The position numbers and the translations under genes are program-made. The notes beneath the pieces were generated by a model. That model searched no databases. It saw only the letters and a list, made by a program, of their open reading frames with translations, and had not been told where the DNA came from. Positions 9,319 through 18,041 of a DNA stretch of 64,000 bases are shown here, piece after piece (within the stretch, counting starts at the first letter, position 1; each line of letters opens with the position of its first letter). The stretch spans positions 930,001 through 994,000 of the forward strand of contig NZ_CP107929.1 of assembly GCF_036017915.1 (NCBI RefSeq), in the 5' to 3' direction. The DNA is from Micromonospora sp. NBC_00421 (GTDB lineage: Bacteria > Actinomycetota > Actinomycetes > Mycobacteriales > Micromonosporaceae).

Positions 9319-9663
9319 ATGGGTATGGATCGAGTGCGGCGGTACCCGTCTGACCTGACCGATGGCGAGTGGGCGCTCGTCGAGCCGATGCTGCCGTCGC
9401 CGCAGTGGATGGGCAGGCCGGAGAAGCACCCGCGTCGGGCGGTCGTCGACGGCATCCTGTACGTGGTGCGGACCGGGTGTGCGTGGCGGTACCTGCCGGT
9501 GGACTTTCCGCCCTGGCAGACGGTGTACTCCCATTTCCAGCGGTGGAACCGGCGGGGTGTGACCGATCGGAACCTCACCGAGCTGCGGGAGGAGGTCCGC
9601 CTGGCCCATGACCGGCAGCCCGAGCCGACAGCGGGGATCATCGACTCCCAGAGCGTCCGCTGA
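9319..9663 (+). pseudogene. IS5-family transposase, N-terminal fragment
   Basis: The 114-residue frame starts MGMDRVRRYPSDLTDGEW and continues RTGCAWRYLPVDFPPWQTVY, the standard N-terminal half of actinobacterial IS5-type transposases. It reaches IIDSQSVR, just past the first catalytic Asp, then stops; the second Asp and Glu regions are missing. The 3' side is replaced by a fragment of a different transposase in the opposite orientation. Confidence 0.85.
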
Positions 9664-9762
9664 CCCGATGTGCTCGATATCCCGCGACCCCCGCCGCTGC
9701 GAGTGCACGATCTGCACCGCCCGCGCCCCAGAAGCCGTCTTCACCGTCCGCACGTACGCCAC
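9660..9762 (-). pseudogene. IS1634-type transposase, N-terminal fragment
   Basis: Reading leftward from a GTG at 9762, the sequence encodes AYVRTVKTASGARAVQIVHS and RRGSRDIEHIGSA, the characteristic start of IS1634/IS4-type actinobacterial transposases. It is cut at about residue 34 where the IS5 fragment begins. The original upstream region of this gene was later separated by the IS5 element at 9793-10680. Confidence 0.7.
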
Positions 9763-9792
9763 GGCCCCGCACGATAGAACCCGACCCGTTTA

Positions 9793-10680
9793 CAACTCCT
9801 AACTCAATGAGGTTGGGCGTAACTGGACGGACGTGAGGATGGTTCTGTCTGAACGCGGGGAGGGGTGCGCAGCCGCCGTGGATCGTCTCGGACGAGTTGT
9901 GGGCCGAGGTCGAAGCTCTGTTGCCACCGCGTCCGCCTCGCCGGTACCGCTATCCCGGGCGGAAGCCCCTGGATGACCGCAAGGTGCTCTGCGGGATCCT
10001 GTTCGTGCTCTACACCGCGATTCCGTGGGATTACCTGCCTCAGGAACTCGGCTTCGGCTCGGGGATGACGTGTTGGCGCAGGTTACGGGACTGGAACAGC
10101 GCCGGTGTCTGGCAGCGGTTGCATGAGGTTCTGCTCGGTAAGCTCCGCGCCAGCGGGCAGCTCGACCGGTCTCGGGCGGTGATCGACGGTTCCACGTCCG
10201 GGCGCTCAAGGGCGGCCAAAAACCGGTCCGAGTCCGGTCGACCGCCGCAAGCCGGGCTCGAAACACCACGTCATCACCGACACGGGCGGCATTCCCCTCG
10301 CTGCGGCGTTGACCGGCGGCAACCGCCACGACGTCACCCAGCTCATGCCTCTGGTCGACAGGGTCCCCCGCATCAGGGGCATCCGTGGACGGCCCCGGCA
10401 GCGACCACAGTGGCTGTACGCCGACCGTGGCTACGACTACGACTGCTACCGCCGCCAGCTTCGGGCGAGGGGCATCACCCCTGTCATCGCCCGACGCGGC
10501 CACGGCTCCGGCCCCGGCACCCGACGATGGGTCGTCGAGCAAACCATCGCACTGCTGCACTGGTTCCGCCGCCTACGCATCCGCTGGGAGATCCGCGACG
10601 ACATCCACGAAGCCATCCTCACCCTCGCCTGCGCCATCATCTGCTGGCGCAGACTCCAACGCTCAAAGAGTTAGGAGTTG
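9793..10680 (+). mobile_element. IS5-family (IS427/IS1031-like) insertion sequence
   Basis: The element is 888 bp with perfect 13-bp inverted repeats, CAACTCCTAACTC at 9793-9805 and its complement at 10668-10680. It is flanked by TTA on both sides (9790-9792 and 10681-10683), which fits the short TNA/TA targets of IS5 subgroups. It inserted just upstream of the IS1634 transposase remnant. The ends are intact, but the transposase frame is broken. Confidence 0.88.
9858..10674 (+). pseudogene. IS5-family transposase of the 9793-10680 element, frameshifted
   Basis: The first frame encodes PPWIVSDELWAEVEALLPPR and the segment SGMTCWRRLRDWNSAGVWQR up to VIDGS (first catalytic Asp). The continuation FHVRALKGG is in the next frame. 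PKTGPSPVDRRKPGSKHHV and then GGNRHDVTQLMPL, ADRGYDYD (second Asp) and RRWVVEQTIALLHWFRRLR (Glu) lie in a third frame. Two single-base losses around 10190-10235 explain this. Some relatives use one programmed shift, but two shifts within 40 bases suggest decay. Confidence 0.8.
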
Positions 10681-10772
10681 TTAGTGCGCACCTCCCGACA
10701 CGACACCCCAGGTCACAGCCCTGCCGACCACGAAATCAGCCAACCGTGGCCCAAGTCGGGGCTAGTGCCTCG

Positions 10773-11010
10773 TCATGCAGCCTTGAACGGGTAATCCGGG
10801 TGGCGGATTTTGAAGCCGGTGGCGAATGCGGTTTTCGGTTCGGCTCGTTGGTTGCGCCAGCGGATGTAGGTGCCGATGGCGGTGTCCTGTTCGGTGTGGG
10901 TGCGGTGGTCGGTGCCGTTGAGGGCGAAGTAACGCACGCGGCGAACTCGGCCTCGATCCAGTTCAGCCAGGACGCATACGTCGGCAGGAACACCAGGACG
11001 GGGCGGTTGG
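10773..11010 (-). pseudogene. IS630-family transposase, C-terminal fragment
   Basis: Leftward, the sequence encodes FLPTYASWLNWIEAEFAA, which holds the catalytic Glu of IS630/Tc1-type transposases. A frame change follows, then RYFALNGTDHRTHTEQDTAI and RWRNQRAEP through YPFKAA and the stop at 10773. The catalytic Asp residues upstream are missing because the adjacent kinase operon begins there. It is a remnant. Confidence 0.8.
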
Positions 11011-11076
11011 CGGCGCACCAGAAGCGTGATTACGCTCGGGATGCGGATCGGCACCGCCAAGCCACCACCCGCCGTG

Positions 11077-12126
11077 CTACCGGTTGGCCGCACCGGCCAA
11101 AAACGAGTCGACCTCGACGCGGTTCGGTAGGCCGCCCTGAGCACCGATCGCGCGAGTCGACAGTGCGGCAGCGGCCACGGCGACATTCGCTGCATCGATC
11201 AGGTCGGCCCCCTCGATCAGCGCCGAGGTCAGCGCCGCACAGAAGCAGTCACCGGCTCCTGTCGTGTCGACAACCGGCACCACCGGAGCCGGCACCAGCT
11301 CATACCGCTGCCCGTCCCGGACCAACGCCCCGACGGCGCCGAGGGTCACCACCACCCGTGGCACCGGCAGGGCAGCCAGGGCCGCCCGTACTCCGACGAG
11401 GTCGTTCAATTCGTCGTCCCGAGCGCCGGTGAGCTGGGCCAACTCGACCCGGTTCGGCACCAGCACATCCACCAGTTCGAGCAGCCCGACGTCGACCACA
11501 CCGGCGGGAGCCGGGTTGAGCACCCTCAACTGACCGGCGTCGGCGGTGGAGAGCGCCGCCCGGATCGCGTCGACCGGCACCTCGCACTGCACGAGCACCG
11601 CCGCCGTTTCCGGGTCGATCGGCCCAACATCCGCTGCCGTCAGTCGACGGTTGGCGCCCTCAATGACGACGATCGAGTTCTCGCCCTTTCGGTCCAGCAG
11701 GATCACCGCCTCGCCGGTGCCGACGCCCTCGCCGAGGCGGCGCACCCCTGACGTTTCCACCCCGAGCCGGCGCAGGTTGTCGATCAGGAAGCTGCCGGCG
11801 GCATCGGAGCCGACGGCGGCGCGCAGAGCCACCCGGCGTCCCAGCACGGCCAGTGCCACGGCCTGATTGGCGCCCTTGCCACCGGCGCCGATCCGAGGAT
11901 CGGCGGCGAGCACCGTCTCCCCCGGGCGGGGCAGCCGGTCGATCCGGACCACCCGATCGACATTGGCGCTGCCGACCACCACCACCTCGGCGGGTTCGGC
12001 CTCTCCCCACCCGGTCGTCACCGAGCCGGCCGCCGCGGCGGCCACCGAGCAGGCCGCCGCCGCGACCACGGAACCGCCCAGCGCCGAGCCGGCTGTAGCC
12101 GATCGCGGAGAGGCCGAGTCAGTCAC
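11077..12126 (-). CDS. Ribokinase-family (PfkB) sugar kinase
   Basis: A cytosolic ATP-dependent sugar kinase of the PfkB fold. Motifs are VVVVGSANVDRVVRIDRLPR at the N-terminal substrate region, GGKGANQAVA, NPAPA, and the C-terminal DTTGAGDCFCAAL with the catalytic Asp in GAGD. The chosen start is GTG 12126, which overlaps the stop of the upstream gene by 8 nt. It would give an unusual Ala/Gly-rich N-terminal extension of about 50 residues; an internal GTG at 12021 gives the normal family length of about 315 aa and is equally possible. It is the last gene of the LacI-controlled operon. The phosphorylated substrate is not evident from sequence. Confidence 0.88.
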   Translation of the reverse strand: MTDSASPRSATAGSALGGSVVAAAACSVAAAAAGSVTTGWGEAEPAEVVVVGSANVDRVVRIDRLPRPGETVLAADPRIGAGGKGANQAVALAVLGRRVALRAAVGSDAAGSFLIDNLRRLGVETSGVRRLGEGVGTGEAVILLDRKGENSIVVIEGANRRLTAADVGPIDPETAAVLVQCEVPVDAIRAALSTADAGQLRVLNPAPAGVVDVGLLELVDVLVPNRVELAQLTGARDDELNDLVGVRAALAALPVPRVVVTLGAVGALVRDGQRYELVPAPVVPVVDTTGAGDCFCAALTSALIEGADLIDAANVAVAAAALSTRAIGAQGGLPNRVEVDSFLAGAANR

Positions 12127-12862
12127 GGGCGGCCAGCCACGAGATGAGTCGGACCCACAACTGCGGGTAATCCGGCCAGGCCAGGAAGGGCGGTGGCGCC
12201 CAGTGCGGTGCCAGGTCGGAGGTGAAGACACCGGTCCGTCCCGCACCCACCTGCCGGACCGCGATCAGCGGGTCGGCGCCGACCTCGACCAGGACCTTCC
12301 CTTCCGGACGTTGCCGGGTGCGGTTGTAGCCGAGTAGACCGGGCCACTGCTGCTGCCCGTCCGGCAGCGCGGGATGAACGCCGAGGACCCGGGGCGGGAT
12401 CGCCTCGGGCACCTCCACCCGGTCGTCGGTGGTCAGCAGTTCCACCGGAAGGATGTCGGCCAGCGGGCTCTGCCCGTACCGTGCCTTGCCCTCGATGCCG
12501 GCGAAGGAGAGGTATCCGCCGACCATCAGCAGGGCGCCACCCGTCTCTACGTAATCGCGGAGGGCCGTGAGGCGGTTGGGTTCACTGGCCGAGTTACTGA
12601 ACACGTTCGGCGTCAGCAGGAAGGTGTTCGCCCCCACGTCGCTGATCACGATGCAGTCGTACTGCCGAAGACCGTCGGCGGTGGTCGGCATCCTCTCGGC
12701 GATACGGTGCGCCGGAACATGGTCGACCTCCCAGCCCTGAGCCAGCAGCGCCGCCTTGAACTCGTGGCCGCCCTCCTGGTACTCGCTGTTGGTGAAGCTG
12801 TCGAAACCCTTCTGGTGGATCAGGTGGATGAACCACGACTCGCCGAGTAGCAAAACCTTCAC
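12119..12862 (-). CDS. Glutamine amidotransferase-like (DUF1355-type) protein
   Basis: A 247-residue protein starting MKVLLLGESWFIHLIHQKGF, with a flavodoxin-like core. The region GGALLMVGGYLSFAG sits where class I glutamine amidotransferases carry their nucleophile elbow, but it has no Cys, so ordinary amidotransferase chemistry is unlikely. Relatives of this group are usually annotated GATase1-like and occur beside sugar catabolic genes. It lies between the lactonase-like gene (11 bp upstream) and the kinase (overlapping). The role in this operon is unknown. Confidence 0.8.
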   Translation of the reverse strand: MKVLLLGESWFIHLIHQKGFDSFTNSEYQEGGHEFKAALLAQGWEVDHVPAHRIAERMPTTADGLRQYDCIVISDVGANTFLLTPNVFSNSASEPNRLTALRDYVETGGALLMVGGYLSFAGIEGKARYGQSPLADILPVELLTTDDRVEVPEAIPPRVLGVHPALPDGQQQWPGLLGYNRTRQRPEGKVLVEVGADPLIAVRQVGAGRTGVFTSDLAPHWAPPPFLAWPDYPQLWVRLISWLAARD

Positions 12863-12873
12863 GGACCAGACTC

Positions 12874-13695
12874 CTATTCGATCGTCCCGCTCGGGAAATG
12901 CTCGCGGAACTGCCAGTCATGTTCGGGGATGATGAGATCAGCCTCGTGCCGGAGGCGGGCATAGCCGCGCATGAGTTCCGGTAGGTTCCAGAACGAGCCC
13001 ATCGGCCAGTTCAGCTCAAGATTGCGGTAGTTGTACATGACGTCGCTGGTCAGGCAGACGGTGCCTCGGGCGGTCTCGACCATGACCACCATGCAGCCGG
13101 GGGTGTGCCCACCGATCTTGACGAGCCGGACCCCGTCGGCGATGTCGACGTCGCCGTCGATCACCTCCAGACGGTCCCGAATATCAGTGACCTTGTACGA
13201 GTAATCGGGGTAATAGAACATGCAGAACGACGGTGGCGCGACGGCCTGCGGCAGTTCGTCGCGTTGCACGATGAACTTCGCCCTCGGGAAGAGCTCGTTG
13301 TTGCCGACGTGGTCGAAGTGCAGGTGGGTCAGCACCACCACGTCCACGTCGGCCGGGCGGACTCCGTGCCGGGCAAGCCCGGCGACCAGATCCTGGTCTT
13401 CGCCACGGGAAGCAACGAAGTCCACCCCGTAGCGGCTCTGCATCGCCGACACCTCATCGATGGCGCCCAGTCCGGTGTCGATCAGGATGGTCTGGCCAGC
13501 CCCCTCGATCAGCCAGACCGGCACCGGCACCATCACCCCCTCGGTGAGCTCACCGTTGCGCCGCCGGATGTCGTTCCGGAAGCCGTACGGCAGGACCTTC
13601 GACCGGTCCAGGTCCGGATGGGCACCGCTGTTGAGCAGGCTGACCGAGAGTGAACTCTCCAGTTCACCGGTGACGATCTGGTGGATCCGCATCAT
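12874..13695 (-). CDS. Metallo-beta-lactamase-fold hydrolase, N-acyl-homoserine-lactonase-like
   Basis: A 273-residue hydrolase with the HxHxDH zinc motif (VVVLTHLHFDHVGNNE, about residues 120-135), a second metal His in GGHTPGCMV, a bridging Asp in LTSDVMYNY and a C-terminal His in IIPEHDWQF. This pattern matches the AHL-lactonase-like branch of the family, which opens lactone rings. In this operon (importer, kinase) the natural substrate may be a lactone carbon source rather than a signal; that is inference. The start is the first of two adjacent Met codons, behind a GGAGAGG ribosome binding site. Confidence 0.88.
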   Translation of the reverse strand: MMRIHQIVTGELESSLSVSLLNSGAHPDLDRSKVLPYGFRNDIRRRNGELTEGVMVPVPVWLIEGAGQTILIDTGLGAIDEVSAMQSRYGVDFVASRGEDQDLVAGLARHGVRPADVDVVVLTHLHFDHVGNNELFPRAKFIVQRDELPQAVAPPSFCMFYYPDYSYKVTDIRDRLEVIDGDVDIADGVRLVKIGGHTPGCMVVMVETARGTVCLTSDVMYNYRNLELNWPMGSFWNLPELMRGYARLRHEADLIIPEHDWQFREHFPSGTIE

Positions 13696-13726
13696 CGTCG
13701 TACCCCTCTCCTCACCGCCATCGGGA

Positions 13727-14836
13727 TTAGAAGCCGGTCTCGTCCGCGCCGTACTTCTCGACGTACTTGTTCCAGGTCTGTTCCACCAGGAAGTGCTTGC
13801 CGGCGTCGACCGGTGCCGGGATGGATTTGTTGGCGGTCAGGTAGCTGTTGTCGCCGTCCCAGGTCTTCTTCCAGTAGGAGATTCCGCTCGGGTCGAGAAT
13901 CAGTTCCTTCGTTGCCTTGGCGTTGGGCGCGTACAGCTCGAACTTCTGCCAGAAGTCCTGGAATCCCTGCACGGTCAGGTTGGCGCCGGTGTCCCGGTTG
14001 AGCCGTTCGGTGATGGTCTTGCCGCAGTCGGCGGTGTTGGCGTCGCAGTACCGCACGATCCGGTGGAACACCTTGACCAGCTTGAGCAACGCCTCCTCGT
14101 TCTCTCCGGCGAACTCGGTGGTGGTGACCAGTCCGTTGATCGGCGGCGGGGCCAGGTCGGGGCCGGAGGCGAGCACCGGCATCCCCTCCGCGGTGGCCCG
14201 GACCCGCTGCGGAATGCCGCCGAGGTACGCGTCACCGGTGCCACTGAGGAAGGCGGCGAGGCCCTGGTCCGGGTCGAGGTCGACCAGCTTGACGTCGGAC
14301 TGCTTCAACCCGACCGACTCCAGTGCGGCGACCACCTGCTTGCCCATGTCGGTCGACATGGTGGTGACGATGGTCCGCCCCTTGAGCTGTTTGAAGGTCT
14401 CGGCCCGGGCGGCCTCCTCGGGGAGGCCGGTGGCGACGAAGTCCTCGAGGGTCTTCAGCCCGGAGCCCTTCTTGCCCATCAGCGCGGAGCCCTCGGTGAA
14501 CGGGTTCCAGGCGTACCAGTAGACGACGTTGTCGGCCTTGTTGGCGACCGAGACCACGCCGGTGGTGTTGTTGATGGCCGCGTCGATGCCGTTGGAGGCG
14601 ACCGCCGGCATGATGGCGTCCCAGGCGAGCGACTTCAGCTCGACGTTGAGCCCTTCGGCCTTGAACCACCCCTTCTCCTCGGCGATGATCGGAAGCATGG
14701 TGTCCTGGAACGGCGAGATGCCGAGCCGGATGGTCGTCGTGCCGTCGGCGGCCTTACCGGATTCGGTCTCGGCGTTGCAGGCGGTCAGGGCGAGCGCGGT
14801 GACGACAAGGCCGACGGCGAGCTTTCTGGTTGACAT
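13727..14836 (-). CDS. ABC transporter substrate-binding lipoprotein, NitT/TauT type
   Basis: A 369-residue exported binding protein. The N-terminus (MSTRKLAVGL, then ALALTACNAE) is a lipoprotein signal peptide with the lipobox LTAC; the Cys would be lipidated and anchor the protein outside the membrane. The body begins TIRLGISPFQDTMLPIIAEE and continues EGLNVELKSL, typical of the SsuA/TauA/NMT1-like family that binds small organic solutes. It precedes the hydrolase gene and follows the permease, so it is the binding component of that importer. The ligand is unknown. Confidence 0.9.
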   Translation of the reverse strand: MSTRKLAVGLVVTALALTACNAETESGKAADGTTTIRLGISPFQDTMLPIIAEEKGWFKAEGLNVELKSLAWDAIMPAVASNGIDAAINNTTGVVSVANKADNVVYWYAWNPFTEGSALMGKKGSGLKTLEDFVATGLPEEAARAETFKQLKGRTIVTTMSTDMGKQVVAALESVGLKQSDVKLVDLDPDQGLAAFLSGTGDAYLGGIPQRVRATAEGMPVLASGPDLAPPPINGLVTTTEFAGENEEALLKLVKVFHRIVRYCDANTADCGKTITERLNRDTGANLTVQGFQDFWQKFELYAPNAKATKELILDPSGISYWKKTWDGDNSYLTANKSIPAPVDAGKHFLVEQTWNKYVEKYGADETGF

Positions 14837-14856
14837 GGTCGTGCTCCTTAGCTGCC

Positions 14857-15663
14857 TCAGGAAGAGCTTTCGGACCAGCGTGTGATGCGTGAGCTGACGA
14901 ATTTGATGAGCCGGTCGACGGCCACCGCCTCGATGGCGATGACGATGGTGCCGATCAGCACCACGGGGGTGTTCAGCGTCCGGCTGGCCTGCATGATCAG
15001 CCGGCCGATGCCCTGTTCGGCACCGAGGAACTCGGCCGCCACCACCACCGCGAAGGCGAGCGCGCTGCCGATCCGCAACCCGGAGACGATTTCGGGAACG
15101 ATGGCGGGCAGAATCACGGTCCGGTAGACCTGCCCCTCGCCGGCACCCAACGAGCGGGCCGCGCGACCGTAGACCGGGCTGACGTTGTTTGCCGACACGA
15201 TCGTGTTGACCACCATGACCATGAAGCAGGCCAGGGAGCCCAGGAAGAGCTTGCCGCTGTCGCCGATGCCGAACCAGAGGATGACGAACGGGATCAGGGC
15301 CACCGGTGGAACCGGTCGCAGTGCCTCGATAACCGGGGTGAGGGTGTGAAAGAGAATCCGGGAACGGACCATCAACAGACCGATCAGAATGCCGGCAGCC
15401 GAGCCGAGTGACCAGGAGAAGAGCACCCGGAGCAGGGTGGCCCCGGCGTCCGGCAGCATGCTCCGCCAGATCTGCTGCAGGGCGCTGAGCACCTCGGTCG
15501 GGGCCGGGAAGTAGAGCGGCCTGATCGTGCCGGTCAGGTCGGTGAGCAGCCACCAGAGGGCGAGCAGCCCCACGATGACACCGCCACCGAGCCCGAGTCC
15601 GATTATCCGAGACCGGTCCCCTGCCACGCGGGGGCGGACGAGCTGTCCCTCAGGTGCGGTCAC
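14857..15663 (-). CDS. ABC transporter permease, NitT/TauT (SsuC/TauC) type
   Basis: A 268-residue integral membrane protein with about six hydrophobic segments. The cytoplasmic coupling region reads AARSLGAGEGQVYRTVILPA, the EAA-loop of BPD_transp_1 permeases. The GTG start at 15663 overlaps the end of the ATPase gene by 14 nt, which gives a normal family length; longer frames upstream are shadows of the ATPase gene. It works with the ATPase and binding protein as one importer. Confidence 0.9.
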   Translation of the reverse strand: MTAPEGQLVRPRVAGDRSRIIGLGLGGGVIVGLLALWWLLTDLTGTIRPLYFPAPTEVLSALQQIWRSMLPDAGATLLRVLFSWSLGSAAGILIGLLMVRSRILFHTLTPVIEALRPVPPVALIPFVILWFGIGDSGKLFLGSLACFMVMVVNTIVSANNVSPVYGRAARSLGAGEGQVYRTVILPAIVPEIVSGLRIGSALAFAVVVAAEFLGAEQGIGRLIMQASRTLNTPVVLIGTIVIAIEAVAVDRLIKFVSSRITRWSESSS

Positions 15664-16435
15664 CGGACACCTCCCGAAGACTCCGCGAGATCTGGATCCG
15701 CATGTCCTGGAATTCCTTGCTGCCCCGTAGATCGAGGTCACCGCGCCGATCGAAGGGCACCGTGATGTCCTGGTGCACCCGCGCCGGACGCGGGGTCATG
15801 ACGATCACCCGGTCGCCCACGAAGAGCGCCTCCTCGATGTCGTGGGTGACGAAGACGATGGTCTTCGGCTCCGCCAGGTTGACGTGGTGCAACGCGAGCC
15901 ACATCGCCTCGCGGGTGAAGATGTCCAGTGCGCCGAACGGCTCGTCCAGCAGCAGCACCTCGGGGCCGGAGGTGTAGGCGCGGGCGATGTCGACCCGCTT
16001 GCGCATGCCGCCAGAGAGTTCCTTCGGGTATGCATCCGCGAAGTCGGCGAGCCCGACCAGGTCGAGATACCGGTCGACCCGCTCCTTCCGAGCGGTCCGG
16101 TCGACACCGCGCAGCCGCAGCCCGTACTCGACGTTGCGGCGCACGGTCAGCCATGGGAAGACCGCGTCTGACTGGAAGACCACCGCTCGCGAGCTGTCCG
16201 GCCCGGTGACCGGACTGCCGTCAACCAGCACTCGACCGGCACTCGGCCGCAGGAAGCCGGCGATGAGGTTGAGCAGGGTGGTCTTACCACAGCCGCTCGG
16301 CCCGACGACACAGACGACCTGGTTGCCCTCGATCCGCAGGGTGGTCCTGGACAGCGCCAGCACGTCGGCCCGCCGCGCCTGGAACTCCTTACTGACATCC
16401 TCGACGTCAATGACCGCCATCGTTGTCGCCTCCAT
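15650..16435 (-). CDS. ABC transporter ATP-binding protein, SsuB/TauB type
   Basis: A 261-residue ATPase. Walker A is VVGPSGCGKTTLLNLIAGF, the ABC signature is LSGGMRKRVDIARAY, and Walker B is EVLLLDEPFGALD, with the switch His in FVTHDIEEAL. The order and spacing are those of the nitrate/sulfonate/taurine importer subfamily. The start is ambiguous: Met1 at 16435 lies inside the end of the LacI gene, and Met6 at 16420 would still overlap it. Translational coupling with the regulator is likely. Confidence 0.92.
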   Translation of the reverse strand: MEATTMAVIDVEDVSKEFQARRADVLALSRTTLRIEGNQVVCVVGPSGCGKTTLLNLIAGFLRPSAGRVLVDGSPVTGPDSSRAVVFQSDAVFPWLTVRRNVEYGLRLRGVDRTARKERVDRYLDLVGLADFADAYPKELSGGMRKRVDIARAYTSGPEVLLLDEPFGALDIFTREAMWLALHHVNLAEPKTIVFVTHDIEEALFVGDRVIVMTPRPARVHQDITVPFDRRGDLDLRGSKEFQDMRIQISRSLREVSGDRT

Positions 16436-17465
16436 CCACAGGTGTCGGGTGCAGCAGTGGCCCGGTGGTGCCCCGCAGAGTCAGTGACACCGGCAGGATG
16501 TGCCGGCTGGATCGGGTTTCGCCGTTCGTCGGAGCGAGCACCCCTAGCAGAGCCGAGGCAGCCAGCGCACCCATGCCGACCGCGTCCTGACGGACCGTGG
16601 TCAAGCCGGGGATAACGTGGCGTGCCGCGTAGATGTCGTCGAAGCCGACCACGGAACAGGCCGTCGGTATCTGCAGGCCCGCCTCCCGCAACGCCCGCAG
16701 CGCACCGAGGGCGACCAGGTCGTTGAGAGCGAAAACGGCGGTCACCTCACCGATCCGGATCCGGGGTACGAGGTGGCTGGCTGCCAGGTAGCCGGCCTCC
16801 TCCTCGAACGGGCCCTCAATGACCTCCGGCGTGCGACCGACCAGCTCGCCCCAGGTGTGGACGAAGCCGTCCACCCGGTGCTTGCTGCTGGCCAGGTGGG
16901 GGTTGGCGCCGACCACGACGGCCCGCTGGTGCCCCAGTCCGGCCAGGTGTCGCGCGGCGAGCGCTCCGCCGGCCCGGTTGTCGGAGACGACGGTGGTCAG
17001 GGCCAGCCCGTCCAGTTCCTCGTCGACCGCGACGACCGGTACGCCGGCAAACAGCTCGGCGAGCCGGGAGGTGGGTGCGGGCGCACCGGCGGCGTAGACC
17101 ACCCCGTCGATGGCCCGCGACTTCAGCGTCTCCAGGTAGAAGATCTCCCGCTCGGAGGTCCACCCGGTGTTGCCGAGCAGGACGTTGAAGCCGCGCTCGA
17201 TCGAGGCCTGCTCGACACCCTTGGCCAGGTCAGCGAAGAAGCTGTTGCCGATGTCGGGCACCAGCAGCCCGATAGTGCGGGTGGTGCCCCGCGCCAGGTT
17301 CTGGGCGGTACGACTCGGCACGTAGCCCAGATCCTGCATGGCCTCCCGGACCAGGGACTGGACGCGCTGACTGACCGGCCGGTTGCCGCTCAGAACGTGG
17401 GACACGGTCGCTCGGCTGACTCCGGCCCGAGCGGCCACGTCACTGATGGAGACAGACATTCTCAC
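16407..17465 (-). CDS. LacI-family transcriptional regulator
   Basis: A 352-residue repressor. The N-terminal HTH and hinge helix read SISDVAARAGVSRATVSHVL and PSRTAQNLARG. The periplasmic-binding-like effector domain follows (TIGLLVPDIGNSFFADLAKG, SVVGFDDIYAARHVIPGLTT). It is the first gene of the operon, with the ATPase gene overlapping its end by 29 nt. A double palindromic operator lies 7-33 bp upstream of its start, so autoregulation of the whole operon is expected, relieved by a small ligand related to the imported compound. Confidence 0.92.
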   Translation of the reverse strand: MRMSVSISDVAARAGVSRATVSHVLSGNRPVSQRVQSLVREAMQDLGYVPSRTAQNLARGTTRTIGLLVPDIGNSFFADLAKGVEQASIERGFNVLLGNTGWTSEREIFYLETLKSRAIDGVVYAAGAPAPTSRLAELFAGVPVVAVDEELDGLALTTVVSDNRAGGALAARHLAGLGHQRAVVVGANPHLASSKHRVDGFVHTWGELVGRTPEVIEGPFEEEAGYLAASHLVPRIRIGEVTAVFALNDLVALGALRALREAGLQIPTACSVVGFDDIYAARHVIPGLTTVRQDAVGMGALAASALLGVLAPTNGETRSSRHILPVSLTLRGTTGPLLHPTPVDGGDNDGGH

Positions 17466-17471
17466 CTCCGC

Positions 17472-17498
17472 GCAAACCGGTTTGTCAAACCGGTTTGC
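17472..17498. promoter_or_regulatory. Tandem LacI-type operator
   Basis: Two copies of the perfect 12-bp palindrome CAAACCGGTTTG lie at 17473-17484 and 17486-17497, separated by one base, and the whole block is itself symmetric. A central CG flanked by A/T arms is the hallmark of LacI/GalR operators. The site is just upstream of the lacI-family start codon. Confidence 0.85.
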
Positions 17499-18041
17499 GT
17501 CACGCTAATCATGAGAGACGCCCACGTCAAGGGCATGTTTTGGAAATCTTCGGCCAGTGCCGGCACCGTTCGTCGGTAGCAGTCGTAGTCGTAGCCCCCG
17601 GTCGGCGTAGATCAGTTCGGGCCACGATCGAGGCGAGGCCGCCGGGGGCGTCGGCGGGGACGAGGTGTCCACTGTCCGGGAGTGGGCACTGGTCGAGGTG
17701 ATCCGCGTGTGCGGATCACCCCCGCCCGCACGGGGAGCAGCGATCGGCCTGTACCGGGCCAGCCGGACCGAAACCTGGCTGACCCCGACTGACAGGATCA
17801 GACGACGGGAGCCGAACCGATAAGCGCATCCGTATGGACTCCAGGCGAGTCATCGACCGCCGCGTTGCGTTCGACGGTGTCCGTCTTGGGTGTGCCCGGA
17901 CGCGGTGCGGACTGCGATTCGGCGGCCGTGGCGTCAGCGTGCTGCTGTGCGCGCCCGTCGACGGTGTCGAGGATGAGCTGCTCGACCTCGCTGAGACCGC
18001 GGGTCCCGGACCGGACCGGTGGGTCCGGGCGGCCACCCGTC
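17499..18041. other. Intergenic region with a lone CRISPR-like repeat
   Basis: No gene is supported in these 540 bases. Apart from the repeat-like element at 17713-17740, an inverted repeat GATCCGC-GTGT-GCGGATC (17700-17717) overlaps its left edge and could form a small hairpin. Confidence 0.5.
17713..17740 (+). repeat. Solitary type I-E-like CRISPR repeat
   Basis: The 28 bases begin GGATCACCCCCGC and end ACGGGGAGCAG. They match the widespread actinobacterial type I-E repeat pattern (GGATCACCCCCGC, two variable bases, then GC(G/A)CGGGGAGCA) in length and in the CCCCGC/GCGGGG-type stem. No second copy lies one spacer away on either side. It may be an orphan repeat left from a lost array, or a chance or regulatory hairpin. 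It differs completely from the 37-nt repeat of the main array. Confidence 0.5.

Noticed and set aside
9897..11432. A single 511-codon frame through the IS5-type element and beyond
   Set aside because: Only the first 110 codons match a transposase; the rest is the wrong frame of the transposase, IS630 fragment and kinase.
13727..15553. A longer start for the substrate-binding protein, extending into the permease gene
   Set aside because: The lipoprotein signal begins at 14836; the extension is a shadow of the permease.
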